DNA of 64,000 bases, taken from positions 72,888,080 through 72,952,079 of the forward strand of contig NC_133897.1 in NCBI RefSeq assembly GCF_964199755.1, written 5' to 3'. The notes under the pieces are model-generated. The model did not search any database. It was not told where the DNA came from and was given only the letters and a program-made list of their open reading frames with translations. This document shows, piece after piece, positions 27,307-40,688 of this stretch (position 1 is its first letter; each line of letters begins with the position of its first letter). The DNA is from Larus michahellis (taxonomy: Eukaryota > Chordata > Aves > Charadriiformes > Laridae). Position numbers and translations under genes: made by a program.

Positions 27307-30300
27307 GTAAGGACAGTGCGTAGTGCCACCCGTTATACCCTGCATATCTCCAGCACCGTCAGCAGTGATGCAGGAGTCAATTTGACCCTGAATGTGTAAT
27401 CAGCAATAGGTTACATTCTTCCCTGTGGGTGACTCCAGCGAAATTAATAAACCAGACATGAATTTGCTCTTTGGACCAGACAGTCCAAATTCTGCAGCGT
27501 AAAACATACAGTGGTCGAAGTCCTATTTAGAAACTATCTGCCAGGTGTGCATGAGATACAGCCACTAGGACAGTAATACAAAGAAAACTGATAGGGGTTT
27601 CTTCTGAGTGGGGTTCAAAGATGCCTGTAACGTTGCCAGATCTGTCTGACTTTGGCCTTGAATGGATGAAGAGCTGCTGGAATGTGTCTTGGACAGAAGA
27701 ACAAAACAAAAAGGCAGGCCAGATCCCTGGAGATGTTCTTGGGATCAGCTGTCAACTTGAAGAGATGAGATTTTATTTATACTGTATCCCCTAGAGCTGA
27801 GCAGATGTCTAAAACATCTGAGTTAATAATTAACAGATTTTGCTCTCATGCCAATAGCTTCAGTGAATTGCACCAGCTCTTGCTGACAGAACAGAGAATT
27901 TAATCCATATTTTCTATTGGGCATGGAAGTTACATTGGTGTGGGAGGGTCAAGGTCAGGATTGTCACTTAGCCATAACCTCATTGCAGCAGTGTATGTGA
28001 ACTAGGCACTAAACGGATCCTGGGCTACCAGGACATTTAAAGACAGTCCCCTACCCCCCAAAATGCCAGACCCTTTGGAGATGTCACAGTGAGGTAACAC
28101 CCGGAATACAGTGGGACAGCACAGTCTATTGTGGGATTTCACGGTGGTACGATACAAGAGATAGGACATTATACAGCACATCTGCCTGGCAGGAAGCTTT
28201 GCAAGAATGGAAAGCAGGGGCAGGCCTAAACTCAGATTACAGACCAGCCAAGAAAAACTCTGGGCCTCCTGGAAAGGTTGAAACCAAAATCTGTCTTCTA
28301 AGTTTGCAGACAGCTTCTGTTTTCAAACAGGTCAGATGACAAGGAAGACTTAATTAGAGAATTTTAAGCACAGCTGTGGTGTGATTGCTACCAGCAAGGA
28401 ATCTGGTCAGTCATAGGATTTCACAGCACCATTGTGTTACCCAGTGGGTGATGTGACGTAGGGAATAGATACTTTCAGTTGGATGATTTTGACATAGCTG
28501 AACAGCAGCATCCACCCTCTTTGACAACAAGATTGTATTAAAACAAACACCCGACCACACAGCCCAGCCCACTCTGACATCATGCTGCCTGCAGTGAGGC
28601 CTTTGTTCTGCCTGACTTTCCCTGGCTCCTCCACTCACCCGGTTCTTGCTGGCGTTGTGTTGGGAGCTCGTGAACAGGGATTGCGACCTCACTGAATTCC
28701 CAGCTGCCTGTGTAGAGACCTGGCCCATGGAAAAGGTCTCTCTTCAACAAGAGCATTTCCAGAAGTTAGAACAACAGGAAGCAAGTTCAAAGTGTTTAAA
28801 ATGTTTTCCTTTGTGATGTTTATAGCAAATCTGAAGGGTCCTTGTAATCTTTTTGGGCTAACTGAACAGAAACTTGCTTGAAACCTGTGAAAGGGCAGAT
28901 TCTGGCCTTGCTGATTGTCAGGAGGTGCCAGGATTCACAGTCATATGTGTTTGAAGGCTACCATGGGTTGTCCTTGGGACAGAGGAGCATCAGAAAGCTG
29001 AGATTATACAGGCAGTAGTTCTACTCTGACAGTAGGCCAGACAGATCAGTCTGACCTGTGTGTCACAGGTACAGGGCTGGAACTGATAGAGATTACCTTG
29101 AGGCAATAAACTTAGCATATCTGGCTATGTATAATTGAGGCAGACACATTGTGGACATCTGACTAGCTGGAGTCACATGTGTGATTGTCAAAGGTGGGTG
29201 GCAAAATAAGCTTCTAGATGACGTTATTACTATCAGTGTTTATTGAATACTATTGAGGTGATTGGCTATGTGAGCCATGTGGAAAATAGCCTCCGTGCCC
29301 AGCATTTACAAGCCAAAGCCTTGATACTGATCCTGAATTGTCTACTACAGACTTCTCTGCATGCTGAGAGCCTCTTGGGGGGGAGGAGTTACATAAATAT
29401 ATTGGATAGCAGAGACCCGGTGCTAAAACACACAGATGTACAGTTTCACCTGGGGATGGAGGCCTGGACAAAGCATGGACAAGAGACCCAAAGAGGACTT
29501 TTGATTAAAGTGATTATACTGTCTCTTTATGGTGGATCATTGTAAAGTCTTCATGAAAGGGATGCTGAGGTGTTCATTATAAAGCAGTGACAAAGCAGCC
29601 ATTTGAATCATGAGAAGTGTGAGGGAGTCCTAGGTGTGAAGACTAGCATTTACAGATGGCTAAAAATGTGACTGGAGGAGGCAAGTTCATGAGAACAGAA
29701 GTAAAGTGGATTGAGTGAAAGTGAAGAACTGTGAAGAACCATGAAGAAGATGCTGAGAAGCTTTACAACTGGAAGGTGACACCATCAGTGTCAGGAGTCA
29801 GGGGCAGATTGGGTATTCTGACAGAGGGGAAACAAGGTATAAGCCTATTATAAAGGCAGGGAACAGAGAAGTGCTGAAGGTGGCGTACAAAAATGCCAGG
29901 AGTGACAGATATTTTGGGAGAGACTGCTGGAATTCTGGAACCGCTGGATGGGAACCTGGTATGGATTTGGTAAACTGAAGATGTCTCTGCCATCTGGGTA
30001 TTGGAGATGATAATGGAAAAGATGTAGGTTGATCAGGAAGAAAAGAGGTGTTCTGATGCAGGAATGAGAGAAAGCATGAAATAACTTCGTGTTGGGCTCT
30101 CAGACGGTTCACATAACTGCACCCTTGGAAAGGCTGATACCATGAATACATTTCTCAGAATACCCCAGGGAGGCACTATGGTCTCCTTTTTTAAAGATGA
30201 GAAGTCAAAGCACAGAAATACAAAGTTCAATTGCCTGAGGTCACATATATTTTTGTGACACAGCCAGGAACAGAATGTGCCTTTTTAATCCTACGCCAGC

Positions 30301-33300
30301 ATCTTTAACACAATACTGCTGTTTCTTACAGCAGTGGTGAGAAGAGATACAGAAGCGGGGAAGGAAAAGGAAGGAAAACTCATGTGGAAGAGTCAACTGG
30401 GGACGTATACTGGTTCCGAACTATACCTGACAGATCACACTGGCTTTTTTTCCTGTTTTCAATAGCTGTGTGTATATCTGCTGTTGCAAAGGCTCGCTGG
30501 CTCAGCTGGAGCACAGGTGAATGTTGATTCCAGGACCAGCTGTGGTCCAGGCAAACTTGCGCTGCATCTGTCTGGAGGGCTGCCCAGGCTACAAATCCAG
30601 GCTGACTCCAACTGAATTCACGCAGAGCCAATCTGGTTATCAGTAACTCGTATTATCAGGCGTACAAAAGACATCTGAGGGACTCCATCCAGACCCAGCA
30701 GAACTGTGCGAGTGCTGCAAGATTGGGCTGGTGTCAGCACACATGTTCTGTAACGGCTTGAAAGAAAAGGCACTGTGAAATGTGTATGAGCAAAATCAGC
30801 CCAGATACAGTGTAGGCCTCAAGGGGGAAGTCCTCCCCAGCACCAGGGCATTGAAATGGCATTGTATAGAAACAGGACAAGTCTAGCAAACTCTGGGCAA
30901 GCTACTGGGATGCTTGTATGCAGCATACCCCATCTCAGCCTGTATTATCTAGGGGGTTGTTGCCAGGTGTTCCCAGTCCCCCACAACCTAAAGTAATGCA
31001 CACTCTCTATCTGTATTTGAAAATGAAAGACTGCAGCTGGATGTTGCAAACATCACCAATGGTCATACAAACCCCATGCATAAGTAAAGAAAGACCACTA
31101 AAAACTACAGCCTTCCAGTTGGATGTTAACTGGCAGAAAAGTAGTGGAACAGACTTGGAACTTTCAGACATCTTTGCAACACTGAAACAGGGTGGAAAGT
31201 TCAGGAGAGCACTGGAAAAGTACATTTAATAGGGGCTTGTCATTCCTGGAGCTGCAGGGCAGTAAGCATGTGTCATTCCAGTGTGTAGACGTGCTGCGTC
31301 TGCTGTAACATGGCTCCTCTCTCCTGGAAGAGCTTGATGAATTATGTTGTAGTTCGCAAAAGTTACTAAGCTGGATGAGTTTCAATCCTATAATTCAAAC
31401 ATACTTGCTTTCCTCCCAAAATGCGCAGTCAAAAGAAAAATAATGAATAAGTGCACAGGAACCAAAGTCCTGTGATTCTGAAGTGTAGATTTCAGATGTG
31501 ACTGTTTTGCATTAATGATTTGGAGGCTGTAAGACCGGTAACCAGAGACAGGACTAGAACTGGGTATCAGGGGATAGTATTGTCAAGGCAAAGAGTCCAG
31601 AATGTCCTGTGGCAGTCCTTTGACTTGTTTAAAGGCCCTCTTTGAAACCTTAACCTCAAATCCGTCTCTCCTTCCTCATGTTGTTTTCTTCCACTCATGA
31701 AGAAGACATCAACTAGATTTACCAGAATACTATTTTTTGCAAAGGTGGAGCAAGATTGAGCCAGGTAACAACAGGAGCTCCCCACCAGTAATTGAGAATG
31801 TCTTAAAGGATGAACGTTCCCTTAGTTTTTGGCAGGTTAATAGTAGTATCAGACGCGAGTCAAACTAAGGCTTTAGAACTCAGCCATCTGAAACAAAAGA
31901 GCTCAGGAAAAATCTGCCAGGTAGCTGTCATGATGGGACACCTGAATGGGTGCCTGGCTATAAATATTGCTTGTGATGTGCTCAGCAGTTTTGCACAAGG
32001 CTAATTTTTAATATCCCTTTACCACGGACATAGTGTTCCTTTCAAACAACAACCAGGCAAAGGGAGGTGAGGTCAGCAGAGCAGCTGGGTGCTTGGCTCC
32101 CAGGCATTACTGCTAGCTCTGCTCTTCGGCAAAGGGGTGGAGGGCAGGAACTGGCTTTTATAAATCAGAGCACGCTCCACGGTTGTCACGTATTCTAAAA
32201 TCAAAATGTTCCCCAATTCAGGCTTGTCTTTTAAACAGGTGGCGGAAGCTGAGCAGATTTGATAATGATTTTACTTACTGTTCAGATTTCAAGGTCTGGT
32301 GCTATTGTTTGGATAGTTACAGAGATCAGAGCAAATCCTAATGCCAGACTCACCTAGCCTGGGATCTCCCCAGAGTTCGGACATGTTCATGATGGGGTGG
32401 GCTTAGTTCAGGCTCATACGCTTTCTATGAAGTGAGGTTTAGAGCCCTGTTCTTTTGCCAGTTCTGGGAAGAAACTGCGCAGAGGGGAGGCCTGTTCTGA
32501 TACATACACATTGAAGAAGCAGAGAGTCTGAACAGGAAAATGCTTTGTTTCAGGGATGGGTCACCACAGGCTCATAAAAGAGTAAAAGCCAAACTTTTCC
32601 AAGCAAGACTAGATATGCCAAAATATCACAGGAGGAGCTGCTGGTGGAATAGTTCCAGCCCAGCTGGAAATATTGTAAATCACAGTAGAAAATCAAGAGT
32701 GATTCCAAAAACCTTCTTCCTTATCTTACTCCTAGTGGAATTGATTTCATGAGTTGCAAAGCCAGGGAAGATGGACAGACTGAACTGGCATGATTGAGTA
32801 TTCAGTGTTGTTCAGTATCTGGAAAATATTCAGACCTCCTTTGTGGTGCATGCTGTGTACCACAGAACCCAGGGGTGGCAGTCCTTGCCCTAGAATTTTT
32901 AAACAACAGGAAACAAATGCAGACCCATCCAGATCTCTTCAACAAGGGCTCATCCAGACCTACACTGAACACATACAGCTGATGGGCTTGAAAAATCCAT
33001 TGCTTGTTTTATGTCAGTGTTGGGAGGAGTACATTATATTCATGAATATGCCTTCCTTCAGGGTACATTCCCACTCACAGCTTGTAGCCTAGAAAGGTCT
33101 TGAAGTAGGTCTGTCCTCTCCTCTGTACAGCATTGAGCTCAACAGGTCCCAGCCCTGTGATCAGGCCTTCCGAGTACTGCAGTCACAAAAGTAGTTAATA
33201 AGGAACAGTGCTTAGATACTGTTACAAAGTAAAGGGTTAAAACTGAATTTGAAAATAAAGAGCGTTGGGTGGAGTAGAATAATCTATGTCTTTGTCATCA

Positions 33301-33531
33301 TAACAGAAAAGCATTCTTTCAGTTTAAAATATCAGAGAAATATAATTCATCGTGTGTGAGTTCTTCAGTAAAGCCTTTCTTTCAAGTTTGCTGTATCTAT
33401 TACAGGAGGGGACTCTCTGTACCAATTTATTTAGGGTTGGCTGTTGTTTTTGGAGGCCACTGTGTTCTTGCTTTGTCTTTTACCCTCTCCTACCTTCCCT
33501 GCTTTCCTTACATGTCACTTTGTGATCACAG
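27307..33531 (+). other. GMPR: GMPR intron 7
   Basis: 6225 bp with donor gtaagg and acceptor ttgtgatcacag. It contains an MIR-like SINE at 30186-30325. No gene is visible otherwise. Confidence 0.8.
30186..30325 (+). mobile_element. MIR-like SINE relic
   Basis: The order of landmarks follows MIR: 'ttttttaaagatgagaagtc', 'aaagcacagaaatacaaagt', 'tgcctgaggtcacatatatt', 'gacacagccaggaacagaat', 'aatcctacgccagcatcttt', 'aacacaatactgctgt'. These correspond to the MIR pattern 'ttttacagatgaggaaactg ... ggcacagagaggtt ... gcccaaggtcacacagct ... gagctgggattc ... ctcttaaccactacgct'. Old and diverged. Confidence 0.6.
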
Positions 33532-33691
33532 GAGCCGGTGCTGATTTTGTCATGCTTGGAGGAATGTTTGCAGGCCATGACCAGTGTGCTGGAGAGATTA
33601 TGGAAAAGAATGGCAAGAAGGTGAAGCTCTTCTATGGAATGAGCTCTGATACAGCCATGAAGAAGCATGCAGGAGGGGTTGCTGAATACAG
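33532..33691 (+). CDS. GMPR: GMPR exon 8 (residues 233-286)
   Basis: Encodes (G)[20 protein letters not shown], then [20 protein letters not shown], then [12 protein letters not shown] and two bases of Arg286. [13 protein letters not shown] and the GMSSDTAM phosphate-binding segment are hallmark motifs of GMP reductase. The acceptor is cacag before 33532, the donor gtatga begins at 33692, and the end phase is 2. Confidence 0.97.
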
Positions 33692-36600
33692 GTATGAATT
33701 CCACACAGGAGCAATTGCAGTGAGCCAGCCATCCAGTAACTTCTGGAGCAGAATTGTGCAAAAGGCATCTGTTGGAAACAGGCCCATGCCTCTACTCCTG
33801 TTTAGGAAGCTGTTACCAACACTTACAGCAGCAGATCTGAGGGAGGCGTGACATCAAGGGGGAGATAGGGAGAAAGAGCTGGGGGTGGCTAGCTGAGAGC
33901 AACCATGTTCACTTGATTGCAGCCAGTGCAGTGTTGTCACTGCAGCACTAGCTGCATGGTCTGGGAAGTCATTACGTACTGTTCTGACTTACGGGTCTCT
34001 CAGGATATGTATGAATTAAATGCTGGAACATGGCACACCAGGCTGCAGTTTCTGGCCCTCTGCTTGTCTAGGTTGGGTGTCCTGTTGGTGGTGTATGGGT
34101 TCCCGGCTGGCCCACATGCTGTTTCTGTTGCTTCTGTTTGCAAGAAGTGCATGCCTGGTGAACCGGTGAAGCTCAACTGGGTTTTCCCCAGTATGGAGTT
34201 GAGTCACAGCTGTAACACTAATGAGGGCTCCGGAACTCCAAAGCACTCTCAGTCACAGGCGGTACCCCCAGGACTCCCTCCTGCGTTTGCTGGGCAGTCT
34301 TCTTCAGCAGCAGAATCCTGTGGTACAGATTTCCCACCCTTTTTTTGGGTAACAGAGCATCAGAGTAGCCTGAAATCAGGAAGCACGTGGGACCTTGGGT
34401 TTTGAGCTAAAATCCTTAGCGGGGGCGGGGGGAAGGAAGAAAGCCTTTGCAAAGGAATCTCTTGTCCATTGCTATTTTACTCCAGAAAGTGATAAGAATT
34501 TTGACTTTTCGAAAAAAGCAGATGACTCCAGAGAATCTCTGTGTCTTTTCTCTTATGAGTGTCAGGTATAGTCACTGCCCTTCGACAACCTGGTTCTTGC
34601 ACACTTTGTTAGAGAATGTTTCCTGTCTCACAGTTCACACTGGTTTATTGAGCGGTCTCTTTTGATTCTCTTTTCCTCTGCTGGGGTAGGTTCAGGTTCT
34701 GGACCCATTTGGTAAACTGCTCTTTGTAAGGGTCTCAGAGTCAGTGACTTTACCTACTGTTCCAGACATTCAGGTCTGATGGGTTTTGTTGGTCCTATCT
34801 GCTATAACTACTCCAGCATGTGGGTTTTCACCAATGTGTCCAGCTGCTACCACAGAAAAGAGCTGCAGTGCTGTGAATTTGACAGTGCAGAATGTAAAGC
34901 AGAATGGGATCCACAAAATAAAATGGAATTCACACTTTGACACAGAGACATGCTGATAGGACCATGGCAATGTCAGACATCACACTAGATAGAAAGCACC
35001 CTTGATCCCACCTCCTGTCTTCTATCTCGACATTGGCTCTTGTTGTGGTTTTTGTCTGACACTTCTAAAGAGTTATAATACACCATAGAAATGTGCACTA
35101 GTTCACCTAGCGCTTTACAAAGTGGTAAGACACAGCCTACTTAAGAGCATTTATACCTGTCTCCTTTGGCTTAAGTGTCCCAAGCTGGTTGTTATGAGCT
35201 CCTAGACTGCAATAATAATGGAGACTAAGGAAGGCTATTGGTAGACGTTGTGCAGGAGAGACCTGGAGATAAATGAAGCCATTAGCTTTCCTGGTCTGGC
35301 AGAAAACCCACGCCCATTAAAAGAAGAAACGTGAAAATGGGGAAACAGACAGCTTGTGGACTCTGCACTTATGAGATGGTCTGTGCCTACTAGTCAGTAC
35401 TACTTTCTGAGGAAGACTTCTGAAGAGAAGAAAAACAGTTGGACATAGGGATGAGAGATGAGAGTAAAGAGTTTTTCAAGGGCAAAAAAGCTTGTGATCA
35501 GTTTTGGCAAGTTCCAAGGGCATTTGTTTTTGCAGGAAAAAAAATTAGCAAATAAAAATACGCAGTGAATACTGTAATTTGAGGAGAACTTGTAAATCCT
35601 GGCAGATTTTCAAGCCAGGATTTTTCTGCATCTAATAGGATGAGAAGGGGACAGGGGTACTTTTACCTTCTGCCTGAGGAGGACATATATGGCTTTTTTT
35701 AAGTGGAGTGTACCCTTCCTACTTTACCTGAGCCTATGTATTTCTTTCTGGGGCCCAGATCAGAAGCTAGTGAGCAATGTGCAAGGGATTTTTTTTCAGA
35801 TCTCATATGGGGCTGCATCTGTACCTGTTAAAATCACTATTATCTGCAGGATAGCTGGCTACACTGAGGACAGCCAGTGGATTGCTCAGGGGAGCAGCCC
35901 ATGCGACTGGCTTTCCAGCTGGTTGACCTGCAAGACTCTTGGCACTGCAGGTTCAGTTTGGTTTTGCTTTCAAGCACAAATGTTTATTTGCAGAAGAAAG
36001 GTCTGCACAAGAGTCCTTCTGCATCTGAGACAAACTGAAATGCTGCACCAGAAAGATGTGCTGCATGCTTCTGAGCTTTGATCCACTCTGGGTTCATATG
36101 CCACTTCCCAGAAGCTGTGTAGAGTTCTGGGGCTTTTTTTGTCCCCCAGTGAATCTGCTCGTCATCAAAGCCTCTGAACAAATGGTCTGAGTGGACAGCA
36201 CTAGTAATATCTCATAATTTAAAAGTGGCAGCTGCCAGTTACACAGAGGTGCTGGCAGCCTTTTATCTGAACTACGATATCTCACTGTCCTTTGCTACCC
36301 TGTGCTTGTGTCAGCTGGAGTGTGGGAAAGACCTGATGCTGGTCAGGCATGTAGTTAATGAATGGCAGCTCCCTGAGAGGTCACAGAGCAGCCCAAGCGT
36401 GCTGTGTGGATCTCAGTGCAGCTGTAGTCATTTAAGGCCTGGCCACCACAGAGCTGGTGAAAGCTGCAGGAAAAGTTTGAGAAAGCTTGCTGTACCAGTG
36501 GGCCAAAGGACTAAGGCAGCTGTTAAATTCTGCTCCACCTAGTTAGGTGTGCGTGTGATGTGGCAACCAGATTTATCACCAGCAGGAGAATTAATTGACA

Positions 36601-39600
36601 GTGGTCCCCCTTAAAAATGAGATAAAGTGCAAGTTTAATGTTTTGTAGGAAGAAAGGATGTACAGAAAGGCGCTGTATTTGGCTCAGTCTAGATATAGAC
36701 CCTTTCAATCCCTTATGGGCAATACTACACAAATTCTGCTTGATCCATTGCTGCGTTTTGATTTGCATCCTGATTTTAGAGTCCCCTGGGGATTGAGTTC
36801 TGAAACCTTCTCAACAACAAGGGAGCGGAACCGCAATCCAAAATTTGTAGTACCTGTTGAGATACTGCTTTTTTGTGCCACTAATAGGTAACACAGAAGG
36901 ACTCCCCAGTCTACTGCTAGCTACAACAGCTCCAAGCATTAAATCTGTAAGCCTTGACTGTTAACTGTGAAGGAGCTGATTCTCATCTTGTTCACGTTGC
37001 AGCCTCGACTCTGAGCTGGCTGTCCATACCAGCCTTGGTCTTGGTCTTGCTTGGCCTGTCCCAGCATGATGAGTGTCACTGTGGTTTAAAAATAGTAACT
37101 GTTAGTTATCCAGCACTGTAAATGTGCTCTGCACTGAAAGGACGATTGGAAACAGGGCAAGGCTTTGCTTTGAATTACTCTTGTAGGAAAAGTTACAGGA
37201 AGTTTAGTCACTTAGTAGTTTAGCTTATGGCAAAATTGAACCAAAAGGGTTCTAACTCAGCATTTGAAATGCTGGATACCCCAAACAGGTCAAGTCAGTG
37301 GGGCTTCTTTATATGCATTTAAAAGGCCCAGCTTTACATCTCTATCAGTGACCCCAATAAGCTCTTTTGTCTTTAAAAGAGCCTGAGCACTCACAATGTT
37401 TTATTTAAGCAGTGGGGAGCTCAGTGTCGCAGCTCCTTGCAGAATCAGACTACTTGTCACTTAGCTTCATCTTCTCAAAATTACATATTTTGGCTGGAGA
37501 ACCTGAACCTCCAGCAGTTAAATTAAAATTGACAGGTAAGGCGAGATGGCTGTAGCAGGGAATAAAAGTCGTGAGAGTAATTGTTTTTGTAATGAATATG
37601 TCAAGTTGATCCCATTTAATTTTGTATGAAATCTGTGTACCCGGTTTCATTACTTTTATGTCATTTATATGTTGGTTTATTTTTACATTTTTGCCTCCTT
37701 CCACGAGGAACATGGATCAGGCCTGGGAATTTCTGAAAGGCAATTATTAGGTTTCTTTTATGGGAGACAAGAAATAAGGCAAGCAGGAACAGAGCCTGCA
37801 GTATTGTTCAGTTAGAGCCAATTTGCTTTTGTTAACCCTTTTGAGATTTCACAGGTTTTGTGTGAATGCCGCGGTTCTGCTGTGGTCACTCAGCAATTCA
37901 CAGCTGATATTAAGCTGGGTTTTAGCACTTTATACTAACTGTAGGGTGGAATTTGAGCCACAGAGACAGAATGGCACCTGCAGCTGGCTGCTACTTACTG
38001 TCTTACTGTGACCTGCCATTTCTTAAATGCCCCACTCATAAGGTTGCCCCATGCTGGGGCAGCTTGACCCCTTTGTCCTGACCCATGTTTTGCTGGGCTG
38101 AGAGAGCACCATCACCTGTGCTTCACCCCATCCAGCCTGCCAGGATCCCTGCCCACCGTGCGCATCCCTCCCTCCATGCCAGCAGCAGGCTTGAGCTGGC
38201 CAGGAGTTACAGGGTGAACTGCAGATTGGACCCCGTGTGAAAAGTCTAAAGCAAACAGTTCCCTCTTTCTATTCATCATTCAGTGGCTAGCGAGAGAAAT
38301 AAATTCTCTGCTGAGAGCATCTGAGCACACCTTTCCCAGCTGTTGGGAGTCCCAATTGCTTCGTCTTCAGCTTTCTTTGCTGAGAAAGGGTCAGTTTCGG
38401 GTCATAGCTGTGGGAGAGATGTCACAGCTGTCCTGCTGACTTGTGTATGCAGCACTCTGCCAAGTGTGCCGGCTTTTGTGACACCCCTTGTTACTAACTC
38501 TACCCCTTCCCCCGGGGGACCAGGGTATTGGGGTTAACATTAACACAGCCTAATTACATACTTACTCATCACAAACTTCCCTCTCTCATCCCTGCGGACA
38601 AGACTATGGAGGTTAATATGACAACAATCTGAGCACGTGCTTATTACAAACTCCACACTCTGTTTCTGCAAAACACATAACCAAGAAAGTCCCAACAGTT
38701 TGAACGTATACCCATTACAAACTCTACCCTTTGGCCCTGTGGACCTCTGTCTGGGTTAACATTGCCATAATCTGAATACTTGCTACAAATTTTAGGACTT
38801 GTCCCTTCAAACAAACAAACAAGAACATAATGGCAGTTCACTGTGCTTTAGCATAAAAGCATATAATTAAGATTGTACAAGCTAAAATTAACACCACTGT
38901 TGAAGGTACCAGTAAGGTCACGAGTTCAGTACCTGTAGGGCTTCATTTACATCCAAAATGGGGGTTGGGGGTGGTGAACAGTGTTCACATGCAGCAGCGT
39001 CCCCCCATTTGGGGAGTAAGATGACTCACCAAACAGCCTCGCTGTCTTGGAGCTTGCTCCACAGCCATAACATTACCTGAGCTCTGAGCTTTTTGCTGTG
39101 CTTGCAGTTGCTTAACTCACAGCTCTAGATTTCTGTCCCAGTTCCATCCTATACTCCTCCTTTTCCTTCTGGAACATCCGTTATTCCCAGCATGTAGAGT
39201 GGGAGTGTGGAGAATTACCAGCCCTTTTTGACACTATTTTTAAGGACGAACATAAAACTGGACTCTTGGCGTTTTTGTGGAGCTAATGTCACACCTCTCT
39301 TCCAGCATGCTTCCCCAAGTGTGGCATCTCTGGGTCACTCCTTGATCAACAGGACATCCCACCAGCTTATCGGCTGATACTAGAGGAGCAGTAACAACTG
39401 TCTCGCTGTCAGAGCTTTGGGGCTGTGATGTTAAGTGTTCACCTCCAAACAGGCATGCCCTTTCTTTCTTGCACTATCCCTTAGACAACTTGTTTAAGGG
39501 AGAAGTAAATAAAGCCGCAGTTACAACAATGACAGATCCCAGCCGTGATTTCTACCTCCAATTTGGTAGGGGAGAAAGAGAGCAACCCCCTCTCCCTTAC

Positions 39601-40507
39601 GCATTTCTTAAACCTCCTTCCCAAGGCCTACCTCTCCAAAGGAGCTAGTGTGGTGTCCAAAGCTTTAAAGCGGAGTCAGATCAGCTGGTGACTGGGGAAC
39701 TCCAGTGCAGGAGGAATTGCTGAGCAGGAGGCTGGAGAAAGCTGAAGGGGAAGGGGTGAAAGTTATTTGCCTGGATTCTTCCATCATGTAGCTATTCAGA
39801 TGTGCTTTTGGGGACAGCGCAAGCTGTGCTGGCATGCACCCGTCCTTCACAGCATACACAGCGCTGCAATTTTTTTTCTGGCCTTTTTGCCTGGCTCTGA
39901 ACTGTGCTGGCTCACGTTTTAGCTTGAGAGGACAGCTCTGCAGCAGGCTTCCGTGACAGGTTTCTCACTCCGTCTCTGTGGGCTCTGGAGAATCAGGCTG
40001 GTAGGAGACAGCCAGAGCATTTCCATCTGCGTCTGGTCAGTGACATGGGACAGAGCCCAGGGGCTGTGAAGCCTCTGTAGAGCCATGCTGAGCGCTGTCT
40101 GCTGAGAACCAGCTCCAGTGTTTCTTTAAGTTGCTTGAGCCTGGCTGTTCCTTACACTTTAAAGCTTGCAGCTCTCAAGGTCAAATGTACCTTTCCATAA
40201 ACCTGGAAGCTTCATTTGCTTGTAGGCAGATGGTGGAGGTGAGGAAGGGGCCCATCTGTAAATACACTTATGGCATACTGGGACGTCTACAAAATTTGTC
40301 TGCTTCTAGTTCACAGTATTGGTGGTGACCAGAGTTGAGGCGTTTCAGTGCTTGAGAGCACCAAGCAGCAACGGGCAAGCAAGCAATAAAGCTGGGGGAG
40401 TATTTGTAAACTGCAGCATGCAGAGTATTAAGCTCTACATTGCTCCAGGAAACACACTATGATGTTTTGCATCTAGATGTAGATGCAATAACCGCTCTCT
40501 TCTCCAG
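33692..40507 (+). other. GMPR: GMPR intron 8
   Basis: 6816 bp with donor gtatga and acceptor gctctcttctccag. It contains a diverged ~74-bp minisatellite at 38491-38793. The open frames here (for example 33917-34405 and 35689-36081 on +) match nothing recognisable. Confidence 0.8.
38491..38793. repeat. Diverged minisatellite, four units of about 68-78 bp
   Basis: Unit starts at 38491 (ttactaactctacccc), 38569 (tcacaaacttccctct), 38644 (ttacaaactccacact) and 38715 (ttacaaactctaccct), with a partial fifth at 38783 (ctacaaatttta). Units 1, 2 and 4 share the order 'ggac ... ggttaacatt/ggttaatatg ... aatctgaatacttgct'. Unit 3 is the most diverged. The periodicity (78, 75, 71, 68) shows an old tandem array rather than a recent satellite. 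It sits in GMPR intron 8. Confidence 0.75.
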
Positions 40508-40688
40508 GGCTTCAGAGGGCAGAACTGTGGAGGTACCGTACAGAGGGGATGTGGAACTCACCATCCTGGACATCCTCGGGGGGCTGCGCTCCACCTGCAC
40601 CTACGTGGGAGCTGCCAAACTCAAGGAACTGAGCAGGAGAACAACGTTTATCCGGGTCACCCAGCAGCACAGCCAGGTCTTCTCTTAG
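40508..40688 (+). CDS. GMPR: GMPR exon 9 (residues 286-345 and stop)
   Basis: Completes Arg286 and encodes [20 protein letters not shown], then [20 protein letters not shown], then [19 protein letters not shown] and TAG at 40686-40688. Glu289, which positions the catalytic water and cofactor in this family, is present. The tail ([11 protein letters not shown]) is the conserved C terminus. The open frame upstream of 40508 is intronic. Confidence 0.97.

Noticed and set aside
33917-34405. 162-codon open frame on + in GMPR intron 8
   Set aside because: No ATG context, splice or homology support; intronic chance frame.
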